DNA of 12,012 bases, taken from assembly GCA_937906915.1 (NCBI GenBank), contig CALCUU010000251.1:1-12012 (forward strand), read 5' to 3'. Source of the DNA: an uncultured Phascolarctobacterium sp. GTDB lineage: Bacteria; Bacillota; Negativicutes; Acidaminococcales; Acidaminococcaceae. A program made the position numbers and the translations under genes. The notes beneath the pieces were generated by a model, which did no database searches, was not told the DNA's origin, and was given only the letters and a program-made list of their open reading frames with translations. This document shows positions 1-6,212 of this stretch, one piece after another (position 1 is the stretch's first letter; the number at the start of each line of letters is the position of its first letter).

Positions 1-138
1 CATTTTATCGGCGCGATTGAAGGCGGCTTCAGCCGCCGCCTGAATTGCCGCCGTATCATCTGATATGCCATCACCCTTTGCGCCAAAATCCTTAACATTA
101 AGTGTTGCATACTCTTTCTCTGTCTTTATGTGTGCCAT
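1..138 (-). CDS. HigA-start / tailspike-like chimeric ORF (partial)
   Basis: Seen: an uninterrupted minus-strand frame of 46 codons starts with ATG at 138-136, two bases after the higB stop, and runs off the window. It begins MAHIKTEKEYATL, which from memory matches the usual start of HigA antitoxins encoded directly after higB. From residue 14 it changes to NVKDFGAKGDGISDDTAAI followed by an alanine-rich stretch. That is the classic N-terminal repeat of the pectate-lyase/GH28-like right-handed beta-helix family (Pectate_lyase_3), found in phage tailspikes and polysaccharide-degrading enzymes. HigA proteins continue instead into a helical stretch and an HTH domain, and neither is present. Inference: the first ~13 codons of higA have been fused in frame to a tailspike-type gene, by recombination or by misassembly. 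The product would not be a working antitoxin. An alternative is a tailspike gene whose start resembles HigA by chance. The frame is certain; the chimera reading is likely. Confidence 0.7.
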   Translation of the reverse strand, partial: MAHIKTEKEYATLNVKDFGAKGDGISDDTAAIQAAAEAAFNRADKM

Positions 139-140
139 GT

Positions 141-434
141 CTATATCGATTTGATGTCTATCCTGTCATATTCACTATGCGTGCCAACGAACCGCACATA
201 AACCAATGCAGGGGTGAATTTTATAGCCACTATCAGTCTATGATTGTTCCCCTTTATGTTGAATACATACTTCTGGTCACCCACATAGTCAACTGAATTA
301 AAGTCCCTTTTAATATCATTGAAACAAGTCCACCTCGCCTTTTCTACTTTGGAATACCTTTCCCTTAACGGTATTTCCGCATCGCTATGCCTCTCCCAAT
401 AATCTTTCAGTTTCTGTATTGATATGATTCTCAT
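141..434 (-). CDS. higB: HigB-family type II toxin (mRNA interferase)
   Basis: This 97-residue protein belongs to the HigB toxin family (RelE-like fold), which cleaves mRNA at the ribosome and is normally held by the HigA antitoxin encoded just downstream. Family signatures are visible: N-terminal MRIISIQKLKDYWERHSDAE, a central tryptophan followed by D-I-K-x-D-F (residues 35-45), F-N-I-K-G-N-N-H-R-L-I (58-68) and the C-terminal G-T-H-S-E-Y-D (84-90). Length is normal and no residue is obviously missing. I chose ATG 434-432 because the family begins M-R-I-I-S; a TTG at 452-450 is in frame but adds six residues unlike the family. There is no Shine-Dalgarno sequence; a TATATTTG box like the Bacteroidota -7 element lies directly upstream, so the mRNA leader would be very short. 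The downstream partner begins like HigA but turns into another protein, leaving the toxin without a visible complete antitoxin. It probably derives from Bacteroidota (inference). Confidence 0.88.
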   Translation of the reverse strand: MRIISIQKLKDYWERHSDAEIPLRERYSKVEKARWTCFNDIKRDFNSVDYVGDQKYVFNIKGNNHRLIVAIKFTPALVYVRFVGTHSEYDRIDIKSI

Positions 435-435
435 G

Positions 436-454
436 GTGCAAATATAGTGCAAAT
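436..454 (-). promoter_or_regulatory. Tandem 8-bp repeat and TATATTTG box before higB
   Basis: Read on the minus strand, ATTTGCAC occurs twice with a 3-base spacer (an 11-bp period, about one helix turn), immediately before the higB ATG. The sequence between and around the copies contains TATATTTG, which fits the TAnnTTTG -7 element of Bacteroidota sigma-ABfr promoters. The expected -33 TTTG is not clear; a TTTC sits 18 bases upstream, but probably in the truncated tetR sequence. The repeats could be a HigA operator or only a promoter repeat; neither is proven. Confidence 0.45.
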
Positions 455-470
455 TATTTATTTTGAAATG
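440..470. other. Probable junction between the higB segment and tetR
   Basis: To the left lie higB and its upstream repeats on the minus strand. To the right, from about base 455-459, the plus strand reads directly into the middle of a TetR-family protein (Y-F-E-M-L-N-N-S-Y). In frame upstream of this there is a TGA at 420-422 and no helix-turn-helix coding sequence. I see no target-site duplication, IS end or integrase here. The breakpoint is therefore inferred only from the abrupt change of content. It may be a real deletion or insertion, or a contig misjoin. Confidence 0.55.
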
Positions 471-809
471 CTCAATAATAGCTATTGCAGGCTAATCTTT
501 GACGAGGACGATAACCCCACCGTTGTTTCCCGTTATAGTGAGGATTTGGTCAGCGAAGAAACTAAGGAGCGTTATCTGCGCTATCATCAGCTGATTATTT
601 CTGAGTTTGACATTTTAAAGAAGCTTATTGTAGATGGCATGGCGAGCCAAGAGCTTAAAACCAGTAACGCTCGCGTATCTGCAAGTCATTTATTCTTTGG
701 CGTTGCCATGGGCATCTTCCACCACATTCATCAAGTGGAAACTACTATGAGCTACGAGGAAATGGCGAAGATTATCGTAGACCGCTTCCTAAATGGCGAG
801 GCAATGTAA
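447..809 (+). pseudogene. TetR-family regulator, 5'-truncated (HTH lost)
   Basis: The reading frame encodes about 113-120 residues that resemble the ligand-binding C-terminal part of a TetR/AcrR regulator: a helical, hydrophobic stretch with H-Q-L-I-I-S-E-F-D, F-F-G-V-A-M-G-I-F-H-H-I and a typical ending I-V-D-R-F-L-N-G-E. Full-length family members are about 190 residues, with a DNA-binding HTH in the first 60 followed by a motif such as Y-x-H-F-x-S-K-E-x-L before the point where this frame starts. All of that is missing, and the upstream frame is closed by TGA at 420-422. Possible starts are GTG 447 and ATG 468, neither with a ribosome-binding site. It should be unable to bind DNA and is best read as a gene remnant. 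The ligand and original targets cannot be told; the stop lies 18 bases before the TPP riboswitch. The TetR assignment rests on overall pattern, not on a unique motif. Confidence 0.68.
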
Positions 810-827
810 AAATTAAATAGAGATTAA

Positions 828-908
828 CGCTAGGGGCGCATTATGCTGAGAGGACGTAAGTCCGACCCTTTGAACCTGTTATACGGATAATACCGGCGTA
901 GGAAAGCG
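828..908 (+). promoter_or_regulatory. TPP riboswitch (THI element)
   Basis: The conserved TPP aptamer blocks occur in order: A-G-G-G-G-C (832-837), the CTGAGAG box (845-851), ACCCTTTGAACCTG (865-878) and GGATAATACCGGCGTAGGAAAG (split at 885-906). Closing helix P1 can form between CGCT (828-831) and AGCG (905-908). P2 pairs AGGGG with ACCC. A small GGAC-GTAA-GTCC hairpin with a GNRA-type loop (852-863) fills the variable arm. Together with the following terminator it should repress thiC when thiamine pyrophosphate is abundant. I see no convincing promoter in the 18 bases between the tetR stop and the aptamer, so transcription may start inside the tetR 3' end. Confidence 0.95.
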
Positions 909-928
909 AAAACAAATTAAGATTATAC

Positions 929-967
929 AAGAGCTAACTTCTTACACGGGAGTTGGCTCTTTTTTAT
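929..967 (+). terminator. Intrinsic terminator of the TPP riboswitch
   Basis: AAGAGCTAACT (929-939) pairs with AGTTGGCTCTT (951-961), with one G-T wobble, and is followed by a T-rich tract. It lies between the aptamer and the thiC ribosome-binding site, which indicates control by transcription attenuation rather than by hiding the start codon. Confidence 0.88.
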
Positions 968-1010
968 TTGGCAAGAAATTTTAGACACATAATTTAAGGA
1001 GGTAATCTTT

Positions 1011-2309
1011 ATGACAACTCAAATGCAATTTGCAAGACAAGGCATCGTTACTGAGGCGATGAAGCTGGTGGCGGCGCAGGAAAATGTTTCTGAGGAATTT
1101 ATCCGTCTAGGCGTAGCACAGGGTACCATTGCCATTTGCTGTAACCGTAATCACAAAAGCCTAAAGCCTTGTGGTGTGGGGCAGGGGTTGAGGGTAAAGG
1201 TTAATGCTAATATTGGTACTTCCAGTAGCTTCCCTTGCATTGAACCTGAGCTTATTAAATTACAGGCTGCTATCGATGCTGGGGCAGATGCAGTTATGGA
1301 CTTATCTACCGGTGATAACATTACTGCTTCCCGCAGGGCAATCATCAATGCTTCTACCGTAATGGTTGGTACTGTACCAATTTATCAGGCAACGGTAGAA
1401 ACCATTAAGAAAAGAGGCGCCGTTGTTGAGATGACTAAGGACGATTTGTTTGACGTTATCCGAATGCAGGCGCAGGACGGTGCAGATTTTATGACCATTC
1501 ATTGTGGCATTAACCGTAATGTTATCAAGGCACTTACTGACGAGGGACGCATTATGGATGTTGTCAGTCGTGGCGGTAGCTTTATTACGGGCTGGATGCT
1601 TCACAACGATGCGGAAAACCCTTTATACGAATACTATGACGAAATTTTAGATATCTGTGAGGAATATGATGTAACCATCAGCCTAGGTGATGGCTTGCGA
1701 CCCGGTTGCTTGGCAGATGCTACGGACAGGGCGCAAATCCAGGAGCTTTTGAATTTGGGAGAGCTTACCCAAAGAGCGTGGGAGCGTGGCGTACAGGTAA
1801 TGGTAGAAGGACCGGGACACGTACCCTACAATCAGATTGCTGCTAATATGCAATTACAGAAGCGTATTTGCCATGGCGCACCCTTTTATGTGCTTGGACC
1901 TTTAGTTACAGATGTTGCTCCCGGTTACGACCATATTACCAGCGCCATTGGTGGAACCTTGGCGGCGGTAAGTGGTGCTGACTTTTTATGCTACGTTACT
2001 CCTGCGGAGCATCTTGGCTTGCCAGATTTAGAGGACGTGCGGGAAGGCGTAATTGCTGCCCGCATTGCTGCTCACGCTGCAGATTTAGCAAAGGGCAATA
2101 AGCAGGCTTGGCAGTGGGATAATGCTATGGCGCAGGCTCGTAAAGATTTAGATTGGGAAGCACAGCTCCGTTTAGCAATAGACCCTGTTAAAGCGAGAGA
2201 GTATCGCCAAAAGAAAAACCAAGAGGGCGATGAGGCTTGCTCCATGTGCGGTGACTACTGCGCTGTGAAGATTGTAGGCAAATATTTAGCAGAACATAAG
2301 CGAAAATGA
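1011..2309 (+). CDS. thiC: Phosphomethylpyrimidine synthase ThiC (short form)
   Basis: ThiC is a radical-SAM enzyme that rearranges aminoimidazole ribotide into hydroxymethylpyrimidine phosphate, the pyrimidine part of thiamine, in the cytoplasm. The 432-residue protein lacks the long N-terminal domain of enterobacterial ThiC (about 630 residues), as is usual in many Firmicutes and archaea. Visible signatures are [16 protein letters not shown] (265-272), [15 protein letters not shown] (from 287) and the C-terminal cluster motif at Cys410, Cys413 and Cys417. The spacing of these cysteines is CX2CX3C, one residue shorter in the second gap than the textbook CX2CX4C. The start is well supported by AAGGAGG at 996-1002, 8 bases upstream. 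Expression is controlled by the upstream TPP riboswitch. No other thiamine gene is visible next to it. A strong terminator follows immediately. Confidence 0.96.
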   Translation: MTTQMQFARQGIVTEAMKLVAAQENVSEEFIRLGVAQGTIAICCNRNHKSLKPCGVGQGLRVKVNANIGTSSSFPCIEPELIKLQAAIDAGADAVMDLSTGDNITASRRAIINASTVMVGTVPIYQATVETIKKRGAVVEMTKDDLFDVIRMQAQDGADFMTIHCGINRNVIKALTDEGRIMDVVSRGGSFITGWMLHNDAENPLYEYYDEILDICEEYDVTISLGDGLRPGCLADATDRAQIQELLNLGELTQRAWERGVQVMVEGPGHVPYNQIAANMQLQKRICHGAPFYVLGPLVTDVAPGYDHITSAIGGTLAAVSGADFLCYVTPAEHLGLPDLEDVREGVIAARIAAHAADLAKGNKQAWQWDNAMAQARKDLDWEAQLRLAIDPVKAREYRQKKNQEGDEACSMCGDYCAVKIVGKYLAEHKRK

Positions 2310-2313
2310 AAGA

Positions 2314-2345
2314 AAGGCTCCCTCACACGAGGGAGCCTTAATTGT
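2314..2345. terminator. Bidirectional terminator between thiC and putP
   Basis: A perfect 11-bp stem, AAGGCTCCCTC (2314-2324) with GAGGGAGCCTT (2329-2339), has a 4-base loop. It is followed by TAATTGTTTT on the plus strand and by a T-rich tract on the minus strand. It lies between the stop codons of the convergent genes thiC and putP, so it likely ends both transcripts. Confidence 0.9.
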
Positions 2346-2354
2346 TTTATGAAA

Positions 2355-3806
2355 TTAGTCTTCAAAATTAACTGCTTTGTCGAAAAGTTCTTCAACTTCT
2401 TTGGAAGGAGCAGGGCTGCACAGGGTAGCAATTACTGCTGCTACGAGGCTTGCGAAGAAGCCGGGGATGATTTCGTAAATGCCAAGGTGAGCCAAGTTGG
2501 TGAACCAGTAAATATCAACAACTGCACCTACAACGATACCAACCAACGCGCCCATGTAGTTAAAGCGTTTCCAGAACAAGCTGAGCATAATAGCAGGACC
2601 AAATGCTGCGCCGAATACGCCCCAAGCATTTGCTACCAGGCTCATAATGGAACCGGAGTTAGGACTTGCTGCGATGAATACGGAGATTACAGAAATTACC
2701 ATTACAACGATACGACCTGCCCAAAGCATTTCGGTATCGGAAACCTTGTTGTTACGGAAGATGGGTTTGTAAACGTCGCTGGCAAAGGAAGAAGCTGCTG
2801 CCAAAAGTTGGCTATCGGCAGTACTCATGGAAGCTGCCAAAACTGCGGAAAGCAAGAGACCGGAGAGAAGTGCCGGGAAAATGGTGCGAACCATGGTGAT
2901 GAATACCAAGGAGTTGGTGTTGATGGTTTCGTCAAAGCCTAAGAACATACGGCCTACAACGCCAATTACACCTGCGAATACTACAACGGAAGTGGTCCAG
3001 GATACTGCGATAACGGTAGATTTTTTCATGTTGCTTTGTTTATCCAAGGACATGAAGCGAACGATGATGTGAGGCATACCAAAGTAGCCAAGGCCCCAGC
3101 CTAAACCGGAAACAACGTCCTTCCAGTTGGAAACAGGATCCCAGAATTCAGCGGGAATGGTTGCTGCTTTGCTTGCATCTACAAATGCGTAAGCAAAGAG
3201 CGGAGCGATGAGCATTGCACCGAAAATCAGGAGCGCTTGCAAGAAGTCAGTCCAGCAAACTGCTCTAAAGCCACCCAAGAAGGTAATTGCGATGATGATG
3301 AATGCTGCCAAGTACATTGCAAAATTAGCTTCGAGACCGGTTACGGTGTTGAACAAGGTGCCGCAAGCTTTGATACTGGAAGCGGAGTAAATGGTATAAG
3401 CAATCAAGAATACCATTGCGCAAACGATTTGCAATGCGCGGGATTTAGACAAGAAACGATGAGTTAAATATTCGGGAATGGTGATAGCGTCATTAGCTAC
3501 GATGGAGAAGCTGCGCAGACGCGGAGCTTGATAAATCCAGCTGAGGGTATAACCCAACGCCAAACCTACGGCAATCCACATTTGACCAAGACCAAGAGCG
3601 TAAACAGATGTGGGCAAGCCCATCAAAACCCAAGCACTCATATCGGATGCACCTGCGGAAAGTGCTGCTACCCATGGACCCATTTGGCGTCCACCAAGGA
3701 AGTAACCTTTTTCACCACAGTTTTTGTCTTTAAAGAAGAACCAAGCACCTACACCTAGTAGGCTTGCTAAGTACACTATAAATACACTAACTTCAACTAT
3801 ATTCAT
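2355..3806 (-). CDS. putP: Sodium/proline symporter (SSF family)
   Basis: A 483-residue integral membrane protein of the sodium:solute symporter family, close in length to E. coli PutP (502 residues), with about 13 hydrophobic segments. The PutP-type signature lies at residues 38-66: G-G-R-x-M-G-P-W-V-A-A-L-S-A-G-A-S-D-M-S-A-W-V-L-M-G-L-P. It includes Asp55, the position known to matter for Na+ binding in E. coli PutP. The M-S-T-A-D-S-Q-L-L segment puts Ser328/Thr329 where the second Na+-site residues are expected. It should take up proline using the sodium gradient; another small amino acid or related solute cannot be excluded. The ATG at 3806-3804 is preceded by GGAGGGG (3812-3818) with a 5-base spacer. 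It has its own promoter, is transcribed away from the DUF1934-argS-pyrG operon, and stands alone without putA. Confidence 0.92.
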   Translation of the reverse strand: MNIVEVSVFIVYLASLLGVGAWFFFKDKNCGEKGYFLGGRQMGPWVAALSAGASDMSAWVLMGLPTSVYALGLGQMWIAVGLALGYTLSWIYQAPRLRSFSIVANDAITIPEYLTHRFLSKSRALQIVCAMVFLIAYTIYSASSIKACGTLFNTVTGLEANFAMYLAAFIIIAITFLGGFRAVCWTDFLQALLIFGAMLIAPLFAYAFVDASKAATIPAEFWDPVSNWKDVVSGLGWGLGYFGMPHIIVRFMSLDKQSNMKKSTVIAVSWTTSVVVFAGVIGVVGRMFLGFDETINTNSLVFITMVRTIFPALLSGLLLSAVLAASMSTADSQLLAAASSFASDVYKPIFRNNKVSDTEMLWAGRIVVMVISVISVFIAASPNSGSIMSLVANAWGVFGAAFGPAIMLSLFWKRFNYMGALVGIVVGAVVDIYWFTNLAHLGIYEIIPGFFASLVAAVIATLCSPAPSKEVEELFDKAVNFED

Positions 3807-3835
3807 AAATACCCCTCCAAATTATAGATAGTAAT

Positions 3836-3865
3836 ATTATACACAAAAAAGTATTAACTTTACAA
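3836..3865 (-). promoter_or_regulatory. Sigma-A-type promoter of putP
   Basis: On the minus strand, a -35 TTGTAA (3865-3860) and a perfect -10 TATAAT (3841-3836) are separated by 18 bases. This predicts a start near 3829 and a short leader of about 20 bases carrying the putP ribosome-binding site. Confidence 0.75.
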
Positions 3866-3872
3866 GGGTTAT

Positions 3873-3892
3873 TATACTTACATTAAAGTATA
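3873..3892. promoter_or_regulatory. Palindrome between divergent promoters
   Basis: TATACTT (3873-3879) and AAGTATA (3886-3892) form a perfect 7-bp inverted repeat with a 6-base spacer. It lies just upstream of the putP -35 box and about 35 bases from the -35 box of the opposite operon. The form and place fit a regulator-binding site, but AT-rich palindromes arise easily by chance and no regulator is identified. Confidence 0.35.
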
Positions 3893-3926
3893 CATAATTA
3901 TAATGGGGTAGAGGGGAACAAATTTC

Positions 3927-3955
3927 TTGACGGCTTTTTTGGGCTGTTATATAAT
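3927..3955 (+). promoter_or_regulatory. Sigma-A promoter of the DUF1934-argS-pyrG operon
   Basis: TTGACG (3927-3932) and TATAAT (3950-3955) are separated by exactly 17 bases, a near-consensus promoter. Transcription should begin near 3962, leaving a leader of about 130 bases before the first start codon. Confidence 0.88.
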
Positions 3956-3987
3956 TTCTAAGGATATGGATATTTTGCTTTTTGATA

Positions 3988-4041
3988 GTTTTCGTAGGGC
4001 AAAATATAATCTTGTAAGAGCTTGCACCCTTTCAACGAAAC
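3988..4041 (+). promoter_or_regulatory. Possible structured leader of the argS operon
   Basis: In the long leader, GTTTTCG (3988-3994) can pair with CGAAAC (4036-4041) with one bulge, AGGG (3996-3999) with CCCT (4027-4030), and GTAAG (4014-4018) with CTTGC (4021-4025). I recognise no T-box, riboswitch or terminator here. The nested complements may be a regulatory fold or chance. Confidence 0.25.
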
Positions 4042-4093
4042 AGCTTTTTGGACAGTAACGGGGCAGGCTCTAATCGTGTTTGCGGAGATAGTA

Positions 4094-4528
4094 ATGAAAC
4101 CTGTAAAAATACGCATTGTTAGTACTGTGAAAGATGAAAAAGGCAAGCCCCAGCCTACGGAGCAGTTCTGTTTGGGCAAGATGGCAGAAAAGAACGGAAC
4201 CAAGTATGTTTTCTATGAAGAAAGCGCTTTGACCGGACTTGAAGGCACCAAAACTACCATTAAATGGAATGATGAAAGAATCATTATTTTGCGTAGCGGT
4301 AGCCTTGAACATCGTCAGGAGTTTTGCCAAGGCTTGGTAGATAAAAGCTTGTATCAAACTCCTTACATAAAAATTCCTTTGGAAACAGTTACTAAGTATC
4401 TTTATACTGGCTTCCGCAGGGGTGTGTGGAATTTAGAGATAGAATACACCTTATCACACGGTGGACAACCCTATGGTGATATGAAGATTTTAATAGAGAT
4501 TGAGGAGGACACGGAAGGTGGACATTAA
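4094..4528 (+). CDS. DUF1934 (YwiB-like) beta-barrel protein
   Basis: This 144-residue protein resembles the DUF1934/YwiB family, small cytoplasmic lipocalin-like beta-barrels of unknown function that often lie next to argS in Firmicutes. The sequence alternates predicted beta-strands with polar turns. Typical blocks are V-K-I-R-I-V-S-T-V near the start, Y-V-F-Y-E-E-S-A-L-T-G-L-E-G-T-K-T-T-I-K in the middle and L-E-I-E-Y-T-L-S-H-G-G-Q-P-Y-G-D near the end. I place the start at ATG 4094 because it begins the family-like sequence and has GGAG at 4084-4087. The frame stays open upstream to 4022, but those 24 residues look unrelated. Its end overlaps argS by 11 bases, and the argS ribosome-binding site lies inside this gene, so the two are probably translationally coupled. 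It is first in an operon with argS and pyrG. No catalytic residue can be named. Confidence 0.82.
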   Translation: MKPVKIRIVSTVKDEKGKPQPTEQFCLGKMAEKNGTKYVFYEESALTGLEGTKTTIKWNDERIIILRSGSLEHRQEFCQGLVDKSLYQTPYIKIPLETVTKYLYTGFRRGVWNLEIEYTLSHGGQPYGDMKILIEIEEDTEGGH

Positions 4529-6182
4529 ACAAATTTTGGCAGCAGCTATTAAAGCGGCAGCTCAAAAGGCAATTGATGAGGGCACTGTTAAAGGCGGCGA
4601 TTTGCCGGAGGTATTGTTGGAAGTACCTCCCCAAAAAGAGTTCGGTGATTTTGCAACCAACTTCGCAATGCAATCTGCACGCGCTTTGAAATGCAACCCC
4701 CGTATGATTGCTCAAGCTGTTGTAAACAATTTGGACTGTGCTTATGTAGAAAAAATGGAAATTGCAGGACCCGGCTTCATTAACTTTTATTTGAAGCAGG
4801 ACTGGATGTACGATATGCTGGCAGGCATTATTGCTGAAGGCGAAAACTATGGTAATCTGGTAAGCGACTGCAAGGAAAAAATCCAAGTAGAATATGTTAG
4901 CGCCAACCCCACCGGTCCTTTGCACGTAGGTCATGGTCGTGGCGCGGCAGTTGGCAGTGCCTTGGCAAACTTGATGAAGGCGGCAGGCATGAATGTTAGC
5001 CGTGAATACTACATCAACGACGCAGGCAACCAAATCAACAACTTGGCAGCTTCCGTAAACGCTCGTTATCTGGAGCAGCTTGGTCAAACTGTAGAGTTCC
5101 CTGAAAACGGCTACCACGGTCACGATATTATTGAAACTGCAGAACGCATTGTGCGTATCTATGGCGATAGATTTTTGAATATGAGCGAGGAAGAACGTCT
5201 TAAAGAGTTCCGCACCATTGCTCTTAAAGAAAAACTGGCTGCTTTGAAGGAAGATTTGGAAGCCTTCAACGTAACCTATGACGAATGGTTCAGCGAGCAA
5301 ACCTTGCACGATGCAAATGCAATCAAAAATGCTTGCGACCTTTTGACTGAACGTGGCTACCTGTATGAAGAAGGTGGCGCGCTGTGGTTGAAAGCTACTG
5401 AATATGGCGACGACAAAGACCGCGTAGTTATCCGTGACAATGGCATACCTACTTATTTTGCAGCAGATATTGCTTATCACCAAGATAAATATGCTCGCGG
5501 TTTTGATAGAGTAATCAATTTGTGGGGCGCTGACCACCACGGCTACATTGCTCGCATGAAAGCGGCAGTTGGCGCGTTGGGCTATCATCCTGACCAATTG
5601 GAAGTGCTTATCCTGCAAATGGTAAGCCTGTACCGTAATGGTGAGCTGGTTAAAATGTCCAAGCGTACCGGTCAAAGCGTAACCTTGAACGAATTGATTG
5701 AAGAAGTTGGCACAGATGCAGCACGTTTCTTCTTTGTAATGCGCTCCATCGACAGCCAATTGGATTTTGATTTGACTTTGGCAACTGAAAAATCCAACGA
5801 AAACCCTGTTTATTACATCCAATATGCTCATGCCCGCATTTGCAGCATCATGCGTCAGTTAGACGAAGCTGGTATTGTGGTAATGCCTGCTACCGAAGCT
5901 AAGCTGAACACCTTGACTGAAGCAAGCGAGCTGGAGCTTATTAAAAAATTAGGTGAATATCCTGAAATGCTGGCAGGCGCAGCTAAGGAACGTGCAGTAC
6001 ATCGTGTTGCACATTATGTACATGATTTGGCAGGCTTGTTCCACTCCTTCTACAACCAATGCAGAATCTTGGGTGTAGACAGCGATTTGCAACAAGCACG
6101 TATTGCCTTGGTTAAAACCGTAGGTCATGTAATTAGACACGCTTTAGGCATTCTTGGTGTATCTGCACCTGAAAGAATGTAA
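4518..6182 (+). CDS. argS: Arginyl-tRNA synthetase
   Basis: A class I aminoacyl-tRNA synthetase that charges tRNA-Arg with arginine using ATP; 554 residues, normal for bacterial ArgS. Visible parts in order: the N-terminal additional domain with P-P-Q-K-E-F-G-D-F-A-T-N and G-P-G-F-I-N-F near residues 36-90; the HIGH-type motif HVGH at 136-139 within S-A-N-P-T-G-P-L; W-G-A-D-H-H-G-Y in the catalytic core; the KMSKS-type loop as KMSKR at 379-383; and a helical anticodon-binding domain ending in A-L-G-I-L-G-V-S-A-P-E-R-M, a typical ArgS C terminus. I prefer GTG 4518 to the upstream in-frame TTG at 4500 because TGAGGAGG (4501-4508) lies 9 bases before it. It overlaps the DUF1934 gene by 11 bases and is followed after 30 bases by pyrG with no terminator between. 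Confidence 0.96.
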   Translation: MDIKQILAAAIKAAAQKAIDEGTVKGGDLPEVLLEVPPQKEFGDFATNFAMQSARALKCNPRMIAQAVVNNLDCAYVEKMEIAGPGFINFYLKQDWMYDMLAGIIAEGENYGNLVSDCKEKIQVEYVSANPTGPLHVGHGRGAAVGSALANLMKAAGMNVSREYYINDAGNQINNLAASVNARYLEQLGQTVEFPENGYHGHDIIETAERIVRIYGDRFLNMSEEERLKEFRTIALKEKLAALKEDLEAFNVTYDEWFSEQTLHDANAIKNACDLLTERGYLYEEGGALWLKATEYGDDKDRVVIRDNGIPTYFAADIAYHQDKYARGFDRVINLWGADHHGYIARMKAAVGALGYHPDQLEVLILQMVSLYRNGELVKMSKRTGQSVTLNELIEEVGTDAARFFFVMRSIDSQLDFDLTLATEKSNENPVYYIQYAHARICSIMRQLDEAGIVVMPATEAKLNTLTEASELELIKKLGEYPEMLAGAAKERAVHRVAHYVHDLAGLFHSFYNQCRILGVDSDLQQARIALVKTVGHVIRHALGILGVSAPERM

Positions 6183-6212
6183 CCATATTATATTAGAAAG
6201 GGATAGGTAATC

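Noticed and set aside
102..296. Plus-strand 64-codon frame opposite higB
   Set aside because: Overlaps higB and the HigA-like start in antisense, with no ribosome-binding site or motif.
790..827. Promoter for the TPP riboswitch/thiC
   Set aside because: AT-rich stretches such as TTAAAT at 813-818 resemble a -10 box, but no matching -35 box lies 16-18 bases upstream, so I did not call it.
2349..2942. Plus-strand Cys-rich open frame of 197 codons opposite putP
   Set aside because: It looks like a cysteine-rich secreted protein at first sight, but the cysteines come from reverse-complemented Ala/Gly codons of putP; no signal peptide, and it begins at the bidirectional terminator.
4022..4093. 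N-terminal extension of the DUF1934 protein
   Set aside because: The frame is open and starts with ATG, but there is no Shine-Dalgarno sequence, the 24 residues do not resemble the family, and ATG 4094 has a good one.
4392..5831. Long minus-strand open frame (479 codons) opposite argS
   Set aside because: It lies wholly antisense to a clear argS and the end of DUF1934, shows low-complexity Cys/Phe/Gln-rich translation without family motifs, and is explained by argS codon choice that avoids stops on the other strand.
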